A DNA stretch of 64,000 nucleotides from Aquabacterium sp. NJ1 (lineage in GTDB: Bacteria > Pseudomonadota > Gammaproteobacteria > Burkholderiales > Burkholderiaceae_C). How positions within the stretch are numbered: the first letter of the stretch is position 1; every line of letters begins with the position of its first letter. A model generated the notes under the pieces. The model saw only the letters and a list, made by a program, of their open reading frames with translations, was not told the DNA's origin and did no database searches. Below, in pieces: positions 16,636 to 26,300 of this stretch. A program made the translations under genes and the position numbers. The stretch spans positions 124,001 to 188,000 of the forward strand of contig NZ_JRKM01000001.1 in NCBI RefSeq assembly GCF_000768065.1, read 5' to 3'.

Positions 16636-18411
16636 ATGAATTTGCCTGAATTCCTGAGCGAGACTCAGGCCGCTGTTCGATCTCAGATGCGAGATGGTGC
16701 CCTATATGAGGAGCTGGTTTTTTCGTCCATCGTGATGGAGCACATGTCGGAAATCGGCATGACGTTTGAACCTGTCGAATGTCATTTCGAGGGCAAGGTT
16801 GGCAATGCGAACTTGAGGTTGAGTGGCTATTCGCTCTCCGAGGAAAGTGATCAGCTCGACCTGTTTGTCAGCCTTTACGCCAATGTTGATGTGCCGACGC
16901 CCGTTCCGGACGCAGACACTCAGAAAGCTGTCGAGCAATGTCTGCGCTTTCTGCAACTGTGTGCCGAGGGCAAGATGGCTCCGAAGCTGGATCCATCCAG
17001 CGATGTGCGCTCGCTGGCCGAAACGCTCCAGGCCATCTACGACGACCTGGAGCAGATTCGCGTCTATGTCATCACGGATCGCGTCGCCAAGTCCAAGAGC
17101 TTCAAAACGCGGGACATTGGTGGCAAGGCGGTGCGCCTTGAGGTGATGGACATCGAGCGACTGCATCGACATTGGTCCGAAGGTAAGCCGCGTGATGAAC
17201 TGATCGTCGATTTCGTCGAAGTATCCGGTCTGCCATTGCCATGCGTCTTCGTCCCGGGCGAAAACGACGATTACGACTATGCGTTGACTGCGATCCCTGC
17301 AGAGGCCCTTCGACTTCTGTATGAAAAATTTGGCGCCCGTCTCCTGGAGGCCAACGTCCGTTCATTCTTGAGCGTCAAGGGCAAAGGGGTCAATGCAGGA
17401 ATCCAGAACACGCTGCGATCGGCACCCGAGCGGTTCATGGCCTATAACAACGGCATCGTGATCGTCGCTGATGAAATGCGCTTGGGAAAATCTGATGAAG
17501 GGGCAAGTGGGATTGCGTGGTTGAAGGGTTTGCAAATCGTCAACGGGGGGCAGACGACCGCCTCGATTTACTTTACGAAGAAGAAGTACCCCGATATCGA
17601 TCTGAGTCGGGTGCGCGTGCCAGCCAAGATCATCGTCATGCGAGCCCAGGATTCGGCAAAGGAAGAGGCACTCGTCTCTGATATCTCGCGATTCGCAAAC
17701 AGCCAAAATGCGGTGAGACAGTCCGATCTGTCGGCCAACAAGCCGTTCCATGTCGAGATTGAGAAGCTCTCACGTTCTGTCTATTGCCCTGATGGCGTGG
17801 GTCAATGGTTCTACGAGCGTGCCGCCGGAAGCTACAACACGCTACTGGTCCGCGAAGGAACCACGCCTAGCAAGCTCAAGGTGTTGAAGGACGCTATCCC
17901 AACAGCTCGAAGGATCACCAAAACTGACTTGGCTAAATACATCACGGCCTGGGACAGGAAGCCGGACATCGTGAGTCTGGGCTCGCAAAAGAACTTCGAC
18001 AAGTTCATGGCCGGGCTCACTCCGCTGGATGGCATGGAAGCGCCGCTGCCGACGGTCGCCGATTTCAAGGCGATGATCGCAAAGACCAAGATTTACCGGG
18101 ACGCGCAAAAGCTTTTGCGGCCGATGTTTCCTGCTTTCCAAGCGAACGTTACTGCTTACACGGTATCGCTTCTTGCTCAGCAACTTGGTGATCGCATTGA
18201 CCTTGACCGGATATGGGCCAAGCAGGCGGTCTCGCCTGAACTGCTTGCACAAATCGCCGTGTGGGCCAAGGAAGTCAATGATGTGCTGCACTCGTCCTCC
18301 GGCGGAAAGATGGTCTCGGAGTGGGCAAAGCGGCCTGAATGCAAGGAAGCCGTGATGGGCGCGAGTTATTCGAGTCCTGCAGCGAACATACCGGAAATTC
18401 GGGGTAGCTGA
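16636..18411 (+). CDS. AIPR family abortive-infection-type protein
   Basis: A 591-residue protein of the AIPR family. The hallmark segments are 'RFMAYNNGIVIVADE' near residues 266-280 and 'LQIVNGGQTTASIYF' near 300-314. AIPR proteins occur in phage-resistance operons and alongside Z1 systems; their molecular role is not established, though they may bind or process nucleic acid. The start follows the previous stop by two bases. It is the last gene of the operon, since composition shifts and about 180 bp of non-coding DNA follow. Confidence 0.9.
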   Translation: MNLPEFLSETQAAVRSQMRDGALYEELVFSSIVMEHMSEIGMTFEPVECHFEGKVGNANLRLSGYSLSEESDQLDLFVSLYANVDVPTPVPDADTQKAVEQCLRFLQLCAEGKMAPKLDPSSDVRSLAETLQAIYDDLEQIRVYVITDRVAKSKSFKTRDIGGKAVRLEVMDIERLHRHWSEGKPRDELIVDFVEVSGLPLPCVFVPGENDDYDYALTAIPAEALRLLYEKFGARLLEANVRSFLSVKGKGVNAGIQNTLRSAPERFMAYNNGIVIVADEMRLGKSDEGASGIAWLKGLQIVNGGQTTASIYFTKKKYPDIDLSRVRVPAKIIVMRAQDSAKEEALVSDISRFANSQNAVRQSDLSANKPFHVEIEKLSRSVYCPDGVGQWFYERAAGSYNTLLVREGTTPSKLKVLKDAIPTARRITKTDLAKYITAWDRKPDIVSLGSQKNFDKFMAGLTPLDGMEAPLPTVADFKAMIAKTKIYRDAQKLLRPMFPAFQANVTAYTVSLLAQQLGDRIDLDRIWAKQAVSPELLAQIAVWAKEVNDVLHSSSGGKMVSEWAKRPECKEAVMGASYSSPAANIPEIRGS

Positions 18412-18589
18412 GGTGCGTTGCCTGACTCCCTCCGCGACCAGCATCATCATTCATCTCGCTGGCCATCCAGGCATGTGCCATGTCCCCCTACCTACGCCGC
18501 ACATTGAGTCGGGCATAATTTTTCTTGCTCTGAATTACAATTTTCGTTGTGTGCATACGTGTAGAACATTTTAATAAATTGAGGAAAAT

Positions 18590-19399
18590 ATGTCGATACT
18601 GCCTGCTCAAACAATTAAATCAATGCTTTCAAATGGCAAGCTTGTTGTGGGGGGCGAGGAATCTCAGGTAGAGGCTGCAAGTTACGATCTTCGCATTGGA
18701 ACAATATTTAAAGATGAAAAAATATTTGATGGCATTCGTAACTCGGGAGAGTCCAGCATAACCCTTCCTCCCGGGGGGATGGCAAGTATATTTACCAAGG
18801 AAGAACTTGATCTGCCAAGCGATATTTGTGCAACCGTATTCCCAATAAATTCGCAGAGCTCAAAAGGACTGCTGGTCCTGAATCCAGGGCATGTTGACCC
18901 TGGATATCAAGGCGCTATTACGGTAAAAATTCTGAATATCAGCACTCAAAAAATAACCATCAGAGTGGATGACCCAATTTTCACAGCCATATTTGATCGC
19001 CTAGAAAGCCCTACAAATGAGCCGTATAAAAACAAACAGAAAAGTCGCAAACAGCGAGAGCAAGAGTTTTCTTCCGTAGATATAAATTCGTCGCCCGATT
19101 CGCTTTTGAAATTGATCGGGAGGCCCAACGAGGAATCCATCAACTCTTTAATAACGAGACATTGGGCTTCGAAATTGGCGATCCTGTCAACTGTGGGAGC
19201 GCTGATTTTTGCGATAATCGCGGCGTTCCCTGTTTTCCAAGATGCAAGAAAAAAGGTCACGGACCTGGTCGAAGAACAAAAAATACCAGATAAGGCACCC
19301 GGCGGATCAATAAACGATGATGCCCCGGTGGTTAAGGGTGAAAAGCAAAGCAAGTCCCTCGCTCCAAACCAAGGTTCAAAAGTCGGAAATGCAAAATGA
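18590..19399 (+). CDS. dCTP-deaminase-like protein with membrane anchor
   Basis: A 269-residue protein. Residues 1-140 look like the trimeric dCTP deaminase/dUTPase fold: 'SYDLRIG' at 31-37 and 'HVDPGYQG' at 101-108 match conserved motifs. In the family's catalytic motifs an arginine follows the 'SS' loop and a glutamate follows the DPG loop; by eye these align with K92 and K113, so ordinary deaminase activity is doubtful. After a lysine-rich linker comes one membrane segment (about 194-216) and a short charged tail. GAGGA precedes the ATG. The gene is clearly AT-richer than its neighbours and overlaps the HAD gene by four bases, suggesting the pair moved in together. It may sense or bind nucleotides at the membrane. 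Confidence 0.75.
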   Translation: MSILPAQTIKSMLSNGKLVVGGEESQVEAASYDLRIGTIFKDEKIFDGIRNSGESSITLPPGGMASIFTKEELDLPSDICATVFPINSQSSKGLLVLNPGHVDPGYQGAITVKILNISTQKITIRVDDPIFTAIFDRLESPTNEPYKNKQKSRKQREQEFSSVDINSSPDSLLKLIGRPNEESINSLITRHWASKLAILSTVGALIFAIIAAFPVFQDARKKVTDLVEEQKIPDKAPGGSINDDAPVVKGEKQSKSLAPNQGSKVGNAK

Positions 19400-20184
19400 C
19401 AGATAAATTTCCCGCAAGTTCGAGTGCTCCCCTAGTCATTTTTGACTTGGATGATACTCTGGTGGATACGAGCCATGTTTACTGGGAGGCGCGGACGAAA
19501 TTCCTTGGTTACATGAACGATCTTGGGTTTGATGTTGAAGAGGTTTTGTCGCGGTTTGAAGAAATTGATACCAATTTATTGGGGAAATACGGTCATGCGC
19601 CAGAAAGATATCTGGCGTCAATGCGTGAAACGTATGGATCCCTTTGTAAGGAGGTCGGGGGGGGCGAATCCCCTGATGTTATGGAGAGAATCCAGCATGC
19701 CGGAGATTGGGTCATTAAAACGGTTCCCGAACTTATACCGGATGCAATAAAACTATTGGAGGGTGTCAAAAGTCTTGGATTTGCCGCCATCTTGCTGACA
19801 AGAGGGGTCGAGGCCGTTCAAAAGAGGAAAATAGAACTCCACGGACTGGAGAAATACTTCTCGAAAATAGAGGTGGTCAGTAAAAAGGATTCCGATTTGT
19901 TTGCCTCCATTATGAAGGGGGCGAAGGCGGAGCCATCACAATGCTGGGTCGTAGGGGACTCAATTAAATCGGATATCAATCCTGCCATAATTTCTGGCGC
20001 AAATTGTATTCTCTATCTCTACACTCATCATTCATACTATTGGCGGCAAGAGTATGGTGCAAGTCCAGTTGGGGAGTTTCGTATTGCCCATAACTTGATT
20101 GATGTCTTGAGTATATTGGGGGACCCAAGCGGAAGTCCGCTTACTTCATCGGTGCCAGAAAGAAGTCCACATTTGCCCTTGTGA
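19396..20184 (+). CDS. HAD-superfamily hydrolase
   Basis: A 262-residue HAD phosphatase. Motif I is 'VIFDLDDTLVDT' with the nucleophile aspartate and the DxD pair. Motif II lies at 'AILLTRG', a candidate motif III lysine sits in 'VVSKKDSDL', and motif IV is 'WVVGDSIKSDINPAI'. The helical cap between motifs I and II is of the type seen in phosphoglycolate phosphatase and pyrimidine nucleotidases, so a small phosphorylated compound or nucleotide is a plausible substrate. The start overlaps the deaminase-like gene by four bases, so the two proteins are made together. Composition is AT-rich like its partner. Confidence 0.85.
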   Translation: MTDKFPASSSAPLVIFDLDDTLVDTSHVYWEARTKFLGYMNDLGFDVEEVLSRFEEIDTNLLGKYGHAPERYLASMRETYGSLCKEVGGGESPDVMERIQHAGDWVIKTVPELIPDAIKLLEGVKSLGFAAILLTRGVEAVQKRKIELHGLEKYFSKIEVVSKKDSDLFASIMKGAKAEPSQCWVVGDSIKSDINPAIISGANCILYLYTHHSYYWRQEYGASPVGEFRIAHNLIDVLSILGDPSGSPLTSSVPERSPHLPL

Positions 20185-20510
20185 CGGGTGAAGGTTGTCT
20201 CAATTTGCAAATATTGGGCTTTGTGCGCAATTTTTGTTTTGGTTTATTGTTCGCGCGACCATCTTCAATGCAGGTGGCCATGAAACGTCCGTCTCGATCT
20301 GAATTCATGGCCTTTCCGCCATAGGTACACTACCGATGGAGTCGCGCGAGATCAGTGCACACTTGGGCATTATTTTAATCTCACATTACTTGACTTAGAT
20401 TACTGTGGCGGCTCATGGAAATTGCGTTTGGCAATCATCTAAAGCCCCAATAATTTTTCTCCACCCTGCCCGAGTGGTTTGTCGAACCATTAGAGCATTC
20501 AGGAGCGTGA
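20185..20510. other. Non-coding stretch before vsr
   Basis: About 325 bp of AT-richer DNA between the HAD gene and vsr. Apart from the candidate promoter near its end I see no gene or terminator. Confidence 0.4.
20428..20456 (+). promoter_or_regulatory. Candidate sigma70 promoter for vsr
   Basis: TTGGCA, a 17-bp spacer and TAATTT lie about 55 bp before the vsr start, in an AT-rich gap. This is a reasonable match to the consensus but is not otherwise supported. Confidence 0.35.
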
Positions 20511-20969
20511 ATGGCAGACATCGTTCCACCAACAGTGCGAAGCCGCATGATGTCGGGTATTCGTGGCGGTGACACCAAGCCAGAGTTGATGGTCCGCAAG
20601 TGTCTCTTTGCTTCTGGGTACCGTTTCCGCCTTCACCGAAAGGATTTACCTGGGTGTCCTGACGTGGTCTTGACAGGGCGTCGCATCGCGGTCTTTGTCC
20701 ACGGATGCTTTTGGCATCAACACCTCGGTTGCAAATATGCCAAGCTACCCGGCACAAGGGTTGATTTTTGGAGAGGGAAGCTGTCCGCGAATGTAGTGCG
20801 GGATCGGCACGCAATCGAATTGCTCGGAGTGCTAGGCTGGCGTGTGCTTGTCATTTGGGAATGTGCAACACGAACCAAGGTGGGGCGTGATGCCTTGCCC
20901 GAAAAATTGCGTGAATGGATTGAGGGCTCGACTCTCTATGGTGAAATCAGCCTTCAGACGACTCCATGA
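20511..20969 (+). CDS. vsr: Very short patch repair endonuclease (Vsr)
   Basis: A 152-residue Vsr endonuclease. Such enzymes nick next to T:G mismatches left by deamination of 5-methylcytosine, protecting the methylated host from mutation. The catalytic aspartate is D51 in 'LPGCPDVVL', with H69 in 'VHGCFWHQH' and C66 and C74 as likely zinc ligands; D51 and H69 fall at the same positions as in the E. coli enzyme. AGGAG lies upstream of the ATG. It converges with and overlaps by 23 bases the cytosine methyltransferase gene on the other strand, the natural partner whose methylation creates the mismatches. Confidence 0.95.
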   Translation: MADIVPPTVRSRMMSGIRGGDTKPELMVRKCLFASGYRFRLHRKDLPGCPDVVLTGRRIAVFVHGCFWHQHLGCKYAKLPGTRVDFWRGKLSANVVRDRHAIELLGVLGWRVLVIWECATRTKVGRDALPEKLREWIEGSTLYGEISLQTTP

Positions 20970-22503
20970 AATCAAGGACGACTTCAGCAATTTGTTTGGC
21001 TAGGAATGGGGGTACGGCATTGCCCACCTGCCAATACTGCTGGGTTCGATTTCCTTCGAAAAAATAGTTGTCTGGAAAGGTTTGAAGGCGCGCAGCTTCA
21101 CGAACGGTCCAGCTTCTGCACTGAGATGGGTCGTAGTGAATGTAGTAATGCCCGTCTTTGGCAATGTGCGAAACAACCGTCGTCGAAGGCTCATCTGCCA
21201 GCTGGACTCTGAATCTGTCGAGAAATGGGACCGCCTCAGCGGACATATTGACGTGATCAGGCAGCAGTCGCGGAGGGAACTGCGGAAGTCGAGGGGCGTG
21301 TTTTTGCAGTTTCGCAAAACACGAAGCAAACAGATAGCGGTGAAGGTCCGACCTCATGTGGCTGCGCGTCTCGTGTTGGAGAACACCGCCAAGTTTCGGG
21401 TCGTGATACCAAGACTTCAACTCATCGGAAAGCGCACCTGAAAAGATTATTTCCTTCTCGATATAACGCCCACCGGATGACTCATATTTTTGAGCCTTTT
21501 TCCAAGCGGCATCCATTTCCGTTTCGATCATGCTCCTGATGGGTAAGCGCCATCCTTTCAAGCCGTGAGGGGCTTGCTTGACGGCAGCTAGCCAAGCTTC
21601 TTGACTGTCCGGTTCTTTGGACAGCCTGCTTCGCAACAGCGGTAGCCCCTTCAAGGCAGATCTGACGCCGACCTTACCCTTGCGCTTTTTCAGCAAAAAC
21701 CTTTCAGGTTGGCCGAGCAATGGGCCTGCCTGTCCGGCAAGATCCGAGCGAATCCCGAACAGGATCACCCTGTGCCGGGATTGCGGTAAACCATAGTTTT
21801 CGGATTCGATCACGTAGTCATGTGGGTCCAGATCTTCGCCTTCGACCACCAGTGACCGAATGCGGTATTCATGGCCGTTACCCGGTGAGCGCAGGTCAGA
21901 CAGGATTCGGTCAAAAATGGGAGACCCCCCATGCTGTGACGTCAACATGCCTTTGACGTTTTCCATCACGAAGACAGACGGACCGAACTCTTTGATGATC
22001 CGCAGATATTCCGTGTAGAGAAAGTGGCGCTTGTCCTTTTCGAAGTTCTCCGGGTCTTTGGGGCGTAGTCGTGAGCGCCCCGCCATCGAGTAGGCCTGAC
22101 AGGGTGGACCACCAATCAGCACCCATTGCTTGGCGTTGCCTAGGGCATCTCTGATCCACGCGTCGATCTCTTTGTGGGGCGTGACCCCAAGCTCTGCACA
22201 CTTGGCCTCTTGCGCGCCAAGGCGCGCAGCCTCCGGAACTGAAGGATGACCAAAAAGTTCCTCGCGAGTGATCTTTCCCTGAACGTAATCGTAGTAGCAG
22301 TCGGGAATCTTGTCCTTTTTGAAGTGTCGAACTAGCGCGCGCAGAGACAGCGTCTTGTGTGCGATGGGATCCTTCTCGATGGAGACTTTGACCTCGAAGC
22401 GACGATTTCCTTTGTCGTCAAGCAATGACGAAAAACCTTCGCCAAGCCCTCCTGGCCCGGCGAACAAATCAATCACCGGAATTGCGGCTTTTGCTGTTGA
22501 CAT
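20947..22503 (-). CDS. DNA (cytosine-5)-methyltransferase
   Basis: A 518-residue C5-cytosine methyltransferase. Motif I is 'VIDLFAGPGGLGEGF', motif IV is 'GGPPCQAYS' with the catalytic cysteine at 135, motif VI 'VMENVKG', motif VIII 'QSRHRVILFG', and motif X 'QVGNAVPPFLAKQI'. All motifs are in canonical order, so the enzyme should be active; the target sequence cannot be read. The ATG at 22503 is chosen because family members start a few residues before 'IPVIDLFAG'; an in-frame ATG at 22548 would add 15 residues. It would provide the protective mark for the MORC/Z1/nuclease operon, as in the described MutL-type restriction-modification systems. Confidence 0.93.
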   Translation of the reverse strand: MSTAKAAIPVIDLFAGPGGLGEGFSSLLDDKGNRRFEVKVSIEKDPIAHKTLSLRALVRHFKKDKIPDCYYDYVQGKITREELFGHPSVPEAARLGAQEAKCAELGVTPHKEIDAWIRDALGNAKQWVLIGGPPCQAYSMAGRSRLRPKDPENFEKDKRHFLYTEYLRIIKEFGPSVFVMENVKGMLTSQHGGSPIFDRILSDLRSPGNGHEYRIRSLVVEGEDLDPHDYVIESENYGLPQSRHRVILFGIRSDLAGQAGPLLGQPERFLLKKRKGKVGVRSALKGLPLLRSRLSKEPDSQEAWLAAVKQAPHGLKGWRLPIRSMIETEMDAAWKKAQKYESSGGRYIEKEIIFSGALSDELKSWYHDPKLGGVLQHETRSHMRSDLHRYLFASCFAKLQKHAPRLPQFPPRLLPDHVNMSAEAVPFLDRFRVQLADEPSTTVVSHIAKDGHYYIHYDPSQCRSWTVREAARLQTFPDNYFFEGNRTQQYWQVGNAVPPFLAKQIAEVVLDFMESSEG

Positions 22504-22697
22504 ATGTTCTTGTTTTGCATTCTGCCAGGAACTAGCGATCTTGCGCATCTGGCGGCCTACTGCAACCCAAAGCCTTTAATGATATCCCGTATGAGCGATA
22601 GCTCATTCGCTCCCTCGGTCTTCTGTGCTGAGGGAACTAGCCACGGCATTGCTTTGCCCCCTTCGTCGCAGAGTCCAAGTCCGCGCGCAACGTACCG

Positions 22698-23171
22698 TCA
22701 GACGCAGGTCGATTGATCAATGCTCTGAAGTTGTGAATGCCACCAAGCGATCGCTTGCGCAAGAATGTCTCTGCAATCCTCCCCAGCATAGGGGCCATCC
22801 GCTAGTGGGTAGAACAGCTCGTCAGACAAGGTTGTAGCTGAGTCCTCAGGGATGACGATCACAGCGGAAGATCCCGACATGAAGCCCATCTCATATTCCT
22901 TAAGGACTGCATTCCTTTCGCTCTCGATGAACAAGTGAAAGAGGGCGTGACGCTCTTGGTCGGATTGCCATGAACTCCACGCCTGTTTGATGGCAGCTTT
23001 GAGCGCTGGCGACGCTTTTGAATCGACCTTGTCAAGTACGTGGCCGACAGCGCGGCATAGAGCCATTGCTGCCACCCAGGTGATTTTGAAGCGCTGAGCA
23101 TCGCTTTCAAGTTCGAGCAGCTGATGTGCAGCTTCAAGGTCTGCAAGGACTTTTCGCGCAGTTGCAGTCAT
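22698..23171 (-). CDS. Hypothetical protein, 157 residues
   Basis: A soluble, mainly helical acidic protein with no recognised domain. Notable features are the central 'GFMSGSSAVIVIPEDSATTLSDELFYP' and a Trp-rich end ('AIAWWHSQLQS'). The first half, with many alanines and leucines, looks like a helical bundle. It lies between the methyltransferase and the large helicase, on the same strand as both, so it probably belongs to the defence island. No function can be assigned. Confidence 0.65.
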   Translation of the reverse strand: MTATARKVLADLEAAHQLLELESDAQRFKITWVAAMALCRAVGHVLDKVDSKASPALKAAIKQAWSSWQSDQERHALFHLFIESERNAVLKEYEMGFMSGSSAVIVIPEDSATTLSDELFYPLADGPYAGEDCRDILAQAIAWWHSQLQSIDQSTCV

Positions 23172-23383
23172 GTCTATTGGAGCCGAACTGTCTCGATATG
23201 TACCAAGTGCGCCATCAAAGCATGGGAGTCCACTTGATGTGGGTTGTGCTCAAAAATGTGGCGTCCCGACGTTTTCAAGTTGCGCGGGAGTGTGAGCGCA
23301 GGGCGATGCCAAGTTATCCCCAGTTTTTGTGGATGAGTGATCTGAGTTCACGTTGGTTGTCCGCATTCGTATGCCTCAAAAGA

Positions 23384-26300
23384 TCATGGCGCCACGGCGC
23401 TCTGAATCAGTGCCTTCTCATTGTGAAGCCATGGATGATTGGGTAAGTCATGGTGCAATTCAGAAAAGTGTGTCAGGCCACGCCACTGTGCTGCGTCACC
23501 AATTACATACAGGCGATGCTTGGCCCGCGTGATGGCCACGTTCAGCAGGTTGGGCTTGCCAGAAGCCCAGGCACGCGCCCCTGACCCGCCCTGACCAGGG
23601 GCCGTGCCCAGCACCAGGAACACGATTTCTGCTTCCTTGCCCTGGAAGGTGTGCACGGTTCCGCACTCGATCTGGCCCAACCCTGCATCCTTGATTCGCT
23701 TGATGCAGGCGTTCTTGACCTTGCGAAACGGCGAGATCACGAACACCTTGGCGGCCTTGTCCTTGCCTCCGGCCTTCCTGGCAGGTGTGAACGCCGGTTG
23801 CTGTTGAAGTTGGCGCAGGCAGTTCACCAGGACATGGAGTTCGTCTTCGATGACCGGATGGCTGGCGCGGGTGGCGCGAACGTCCAGCCAGGCGCTGTCA
23901 CCGAGCACGCAGGTGAACTTCGTTTTCTGAGGCTGGCCCTGATCGTCCACACGGCCATGCACCATCTGTTCGGCGTAGGCGATGCGGTTGGCCACGTTGA
24001 ACATGGGATCGTCGCAGCGGCGGTGCGTGCGCAAGGGCATGCCTGTCCAGATGGGCTGAGCCATCTCAGCATCGACGGCGCCGCTGGTGACTCGTGATGT
24101 GACCCAGGAGCCATGGCGGGTGACACGGTCAGCCAGGGTCTGAACCGATTCGTCATTGGGTGACCACATGGGGTCCACGGCGTGGCGGCGGCGGAACTCT
24201 TCGACCAGCATCAGGGGCACGGTGAACACGGGTTCGATCTGCAAGGGATCGCCCACGAGCACCGCCCGCTGACTGCGCCAGATGGCACCGGCTGCAGATT
24301 GCGGGGTGGCTTGTCCTGCCTCATCGATCAGCAGCCAGCCCAGGCTGTCCTGACCCATGCCAGCGAACAGGCGGTCGAAGGAAGCGAGGGTGGTCGAGAC
24401 CACCGGCACGATGAAGAAGAAGGCGTCCCACAACAGGGGGCGCTGCTCCAAGGGCAGCTTGTCTTTCAGCGAACCGGTGAGCATGCCGTTGACGGCACGC
24501 AGGTTGCCGATGAACTTGCCTGCGTTGGCCAGCACTGTCAGTCGGTGCAGCTCCATGGCTTGCAGGAAGATGCGAGCCCGCAGTGCGTCCAGCGCGGGGC
24601 TGACCGCCACCGACGCGCGATGGCGCTGATCGGCGGGTAGTTGCCAGAAACTGGCATTGGGGAAGTGCCGCGCCCCGGCGTCGTGTCCGGCTTTCAGCGC
24701 ACGTTGGTGGCCTTGCAGTTCGCGCTCGGAACCCTGTAGTGTCAAGACCTGGGTGCTGTGCGCCTCGCGCTGTTGCTCAAGCCGTGCCTCGGCCATGGCG
24801 CCATCCTGAGCCAGTTGGGCCAGCGCTTCGGTGGCTTGTGCCAAGGCCTGCGTGGGCTCGACCAGCGTGGCGCGCAGCGTCTTCAAGCGTTCGGTGTCTT
24901 GGCCAAACCAAGCGCACAGCTTGTCCCACAGTTTGGGCAGGCATTGCGCACGCGCCTGGTCGAGCGTGGCCCGGCGGGAATCGACCAAGGCATGCTGGAT
25001 GGCCTTGTTGTCCTGAAGTTGTTTGAGGTGGCGACTGGCTTGGTCGAGGGCTTGGGCCAGGGCCTGCACGGCATCACGCTGGGCATTGACCCGCTGTTGG
25101 CAGGCATCGATTCGCTGAGCCGCCTTTTCAGCCTGAAGCAAGACGCCACGGCGGGCATCGAAGTCACCCAGCAGCGCCAGGAAGGACTTCTTGGCCGCAT
25201 GCCATTCGCCCTGATAGCGTGTGTAGTCGTTGCTGGCCGCTTCCAGCAGTTGTTTGATCGACGGTGGCAACGGATCGGCGGGCGCAGGGGTGCTGGCTTG
25301 AGCGGTCGCTGGGGCGGCGTCTTCTTGTGTGTTGCCGGGCGCTGGCGTTTCGGTGTTGGGTGCCTGCCGTGGTTCGTCCCGAAAAAATCCCCGGGCGAAA
25401 GATCGGCGGTTCCCGGCGTTGCCCAATGCGGCAGCCACCAGGCCCCAGCAGTCGATGGGTTGCTTGTCGTCGTCCACCACCTTCTGGGCCGCGAACACCT
25501 CGCGGATCACCTCGTCAAAGTAGGTGGCCGAGGCAAAGTCGCTGTGTACCTTCGCGCGTGCAGGCAGCTCCTGCGTGATGTTCTTGACCGCGTTGTTGTT
25601 GGTGCTGGTCACAACGATGGACGAGCCGCCCACCACCTTGGCCTTGAGGGGAAAGAAATTCCTGCCCGCCACGCTCACGCTGTCTTCAAACAGCTCGATG
25701 GGGCGGCTGAGCGCGGCGATCTTGCGCGCACGCTCGGTGACCACCTCGGCGATCACGTCGCACAGCAAGGTGGTCTTGCCCGTGCCCGGTGGTCCATTGA
25801 TGCCCAGCGTGCCGCCATCGCGCCCCAAGGTGTTGAGCACCTGGGCCACCGCAGCCTGCTGAGCCAGCACCAGCGGGGCTTCTGGTGAGGCTGGCCAACG
25901 AGCGCTGGGCAAGCGGGCCACGCTCACCAGTTCACCCATGGCCGCGTGGTCGTTCAGGATGTCGATGCGTTGTTCAGATGCTATGGGTGCGCCCAGAAAG
26001 GTGCTCAGGGCTTTGCCAAAGGGCTTGTTCTTGCCCGCCTGAGTGATCAGGCGGTTGAGGTCATCCAGGTAGAAGGAGTTCAGGTAGTCGATGGCGGCGT
26101 TGAGGCTGTCATCGAGAAAGCGGCGCTTGACCCGTGACACCCGAACCACCACACGCCAGTCCAGGCCTGCCGCATCGGCCCCTGGGCCCAGCAGCTTGCA
26201 CACGGTGCGCAACTCTTCGTCCAGATCGCTCCAGGTCAAGGGGCTTGGCGCTGGTGGGGTGTCCGGCTGGCCAGTGGGCGGTGTTTGCTGCGCGTCGGTG

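Noticed and set aside
18590-19399. Calling the deaminase-like gene a functional dcd
   Set aside because: The apparent loss of the catalytic arginine and glutamate and the added membrane helix make a housekeeping dCTP deaminase unlikely.
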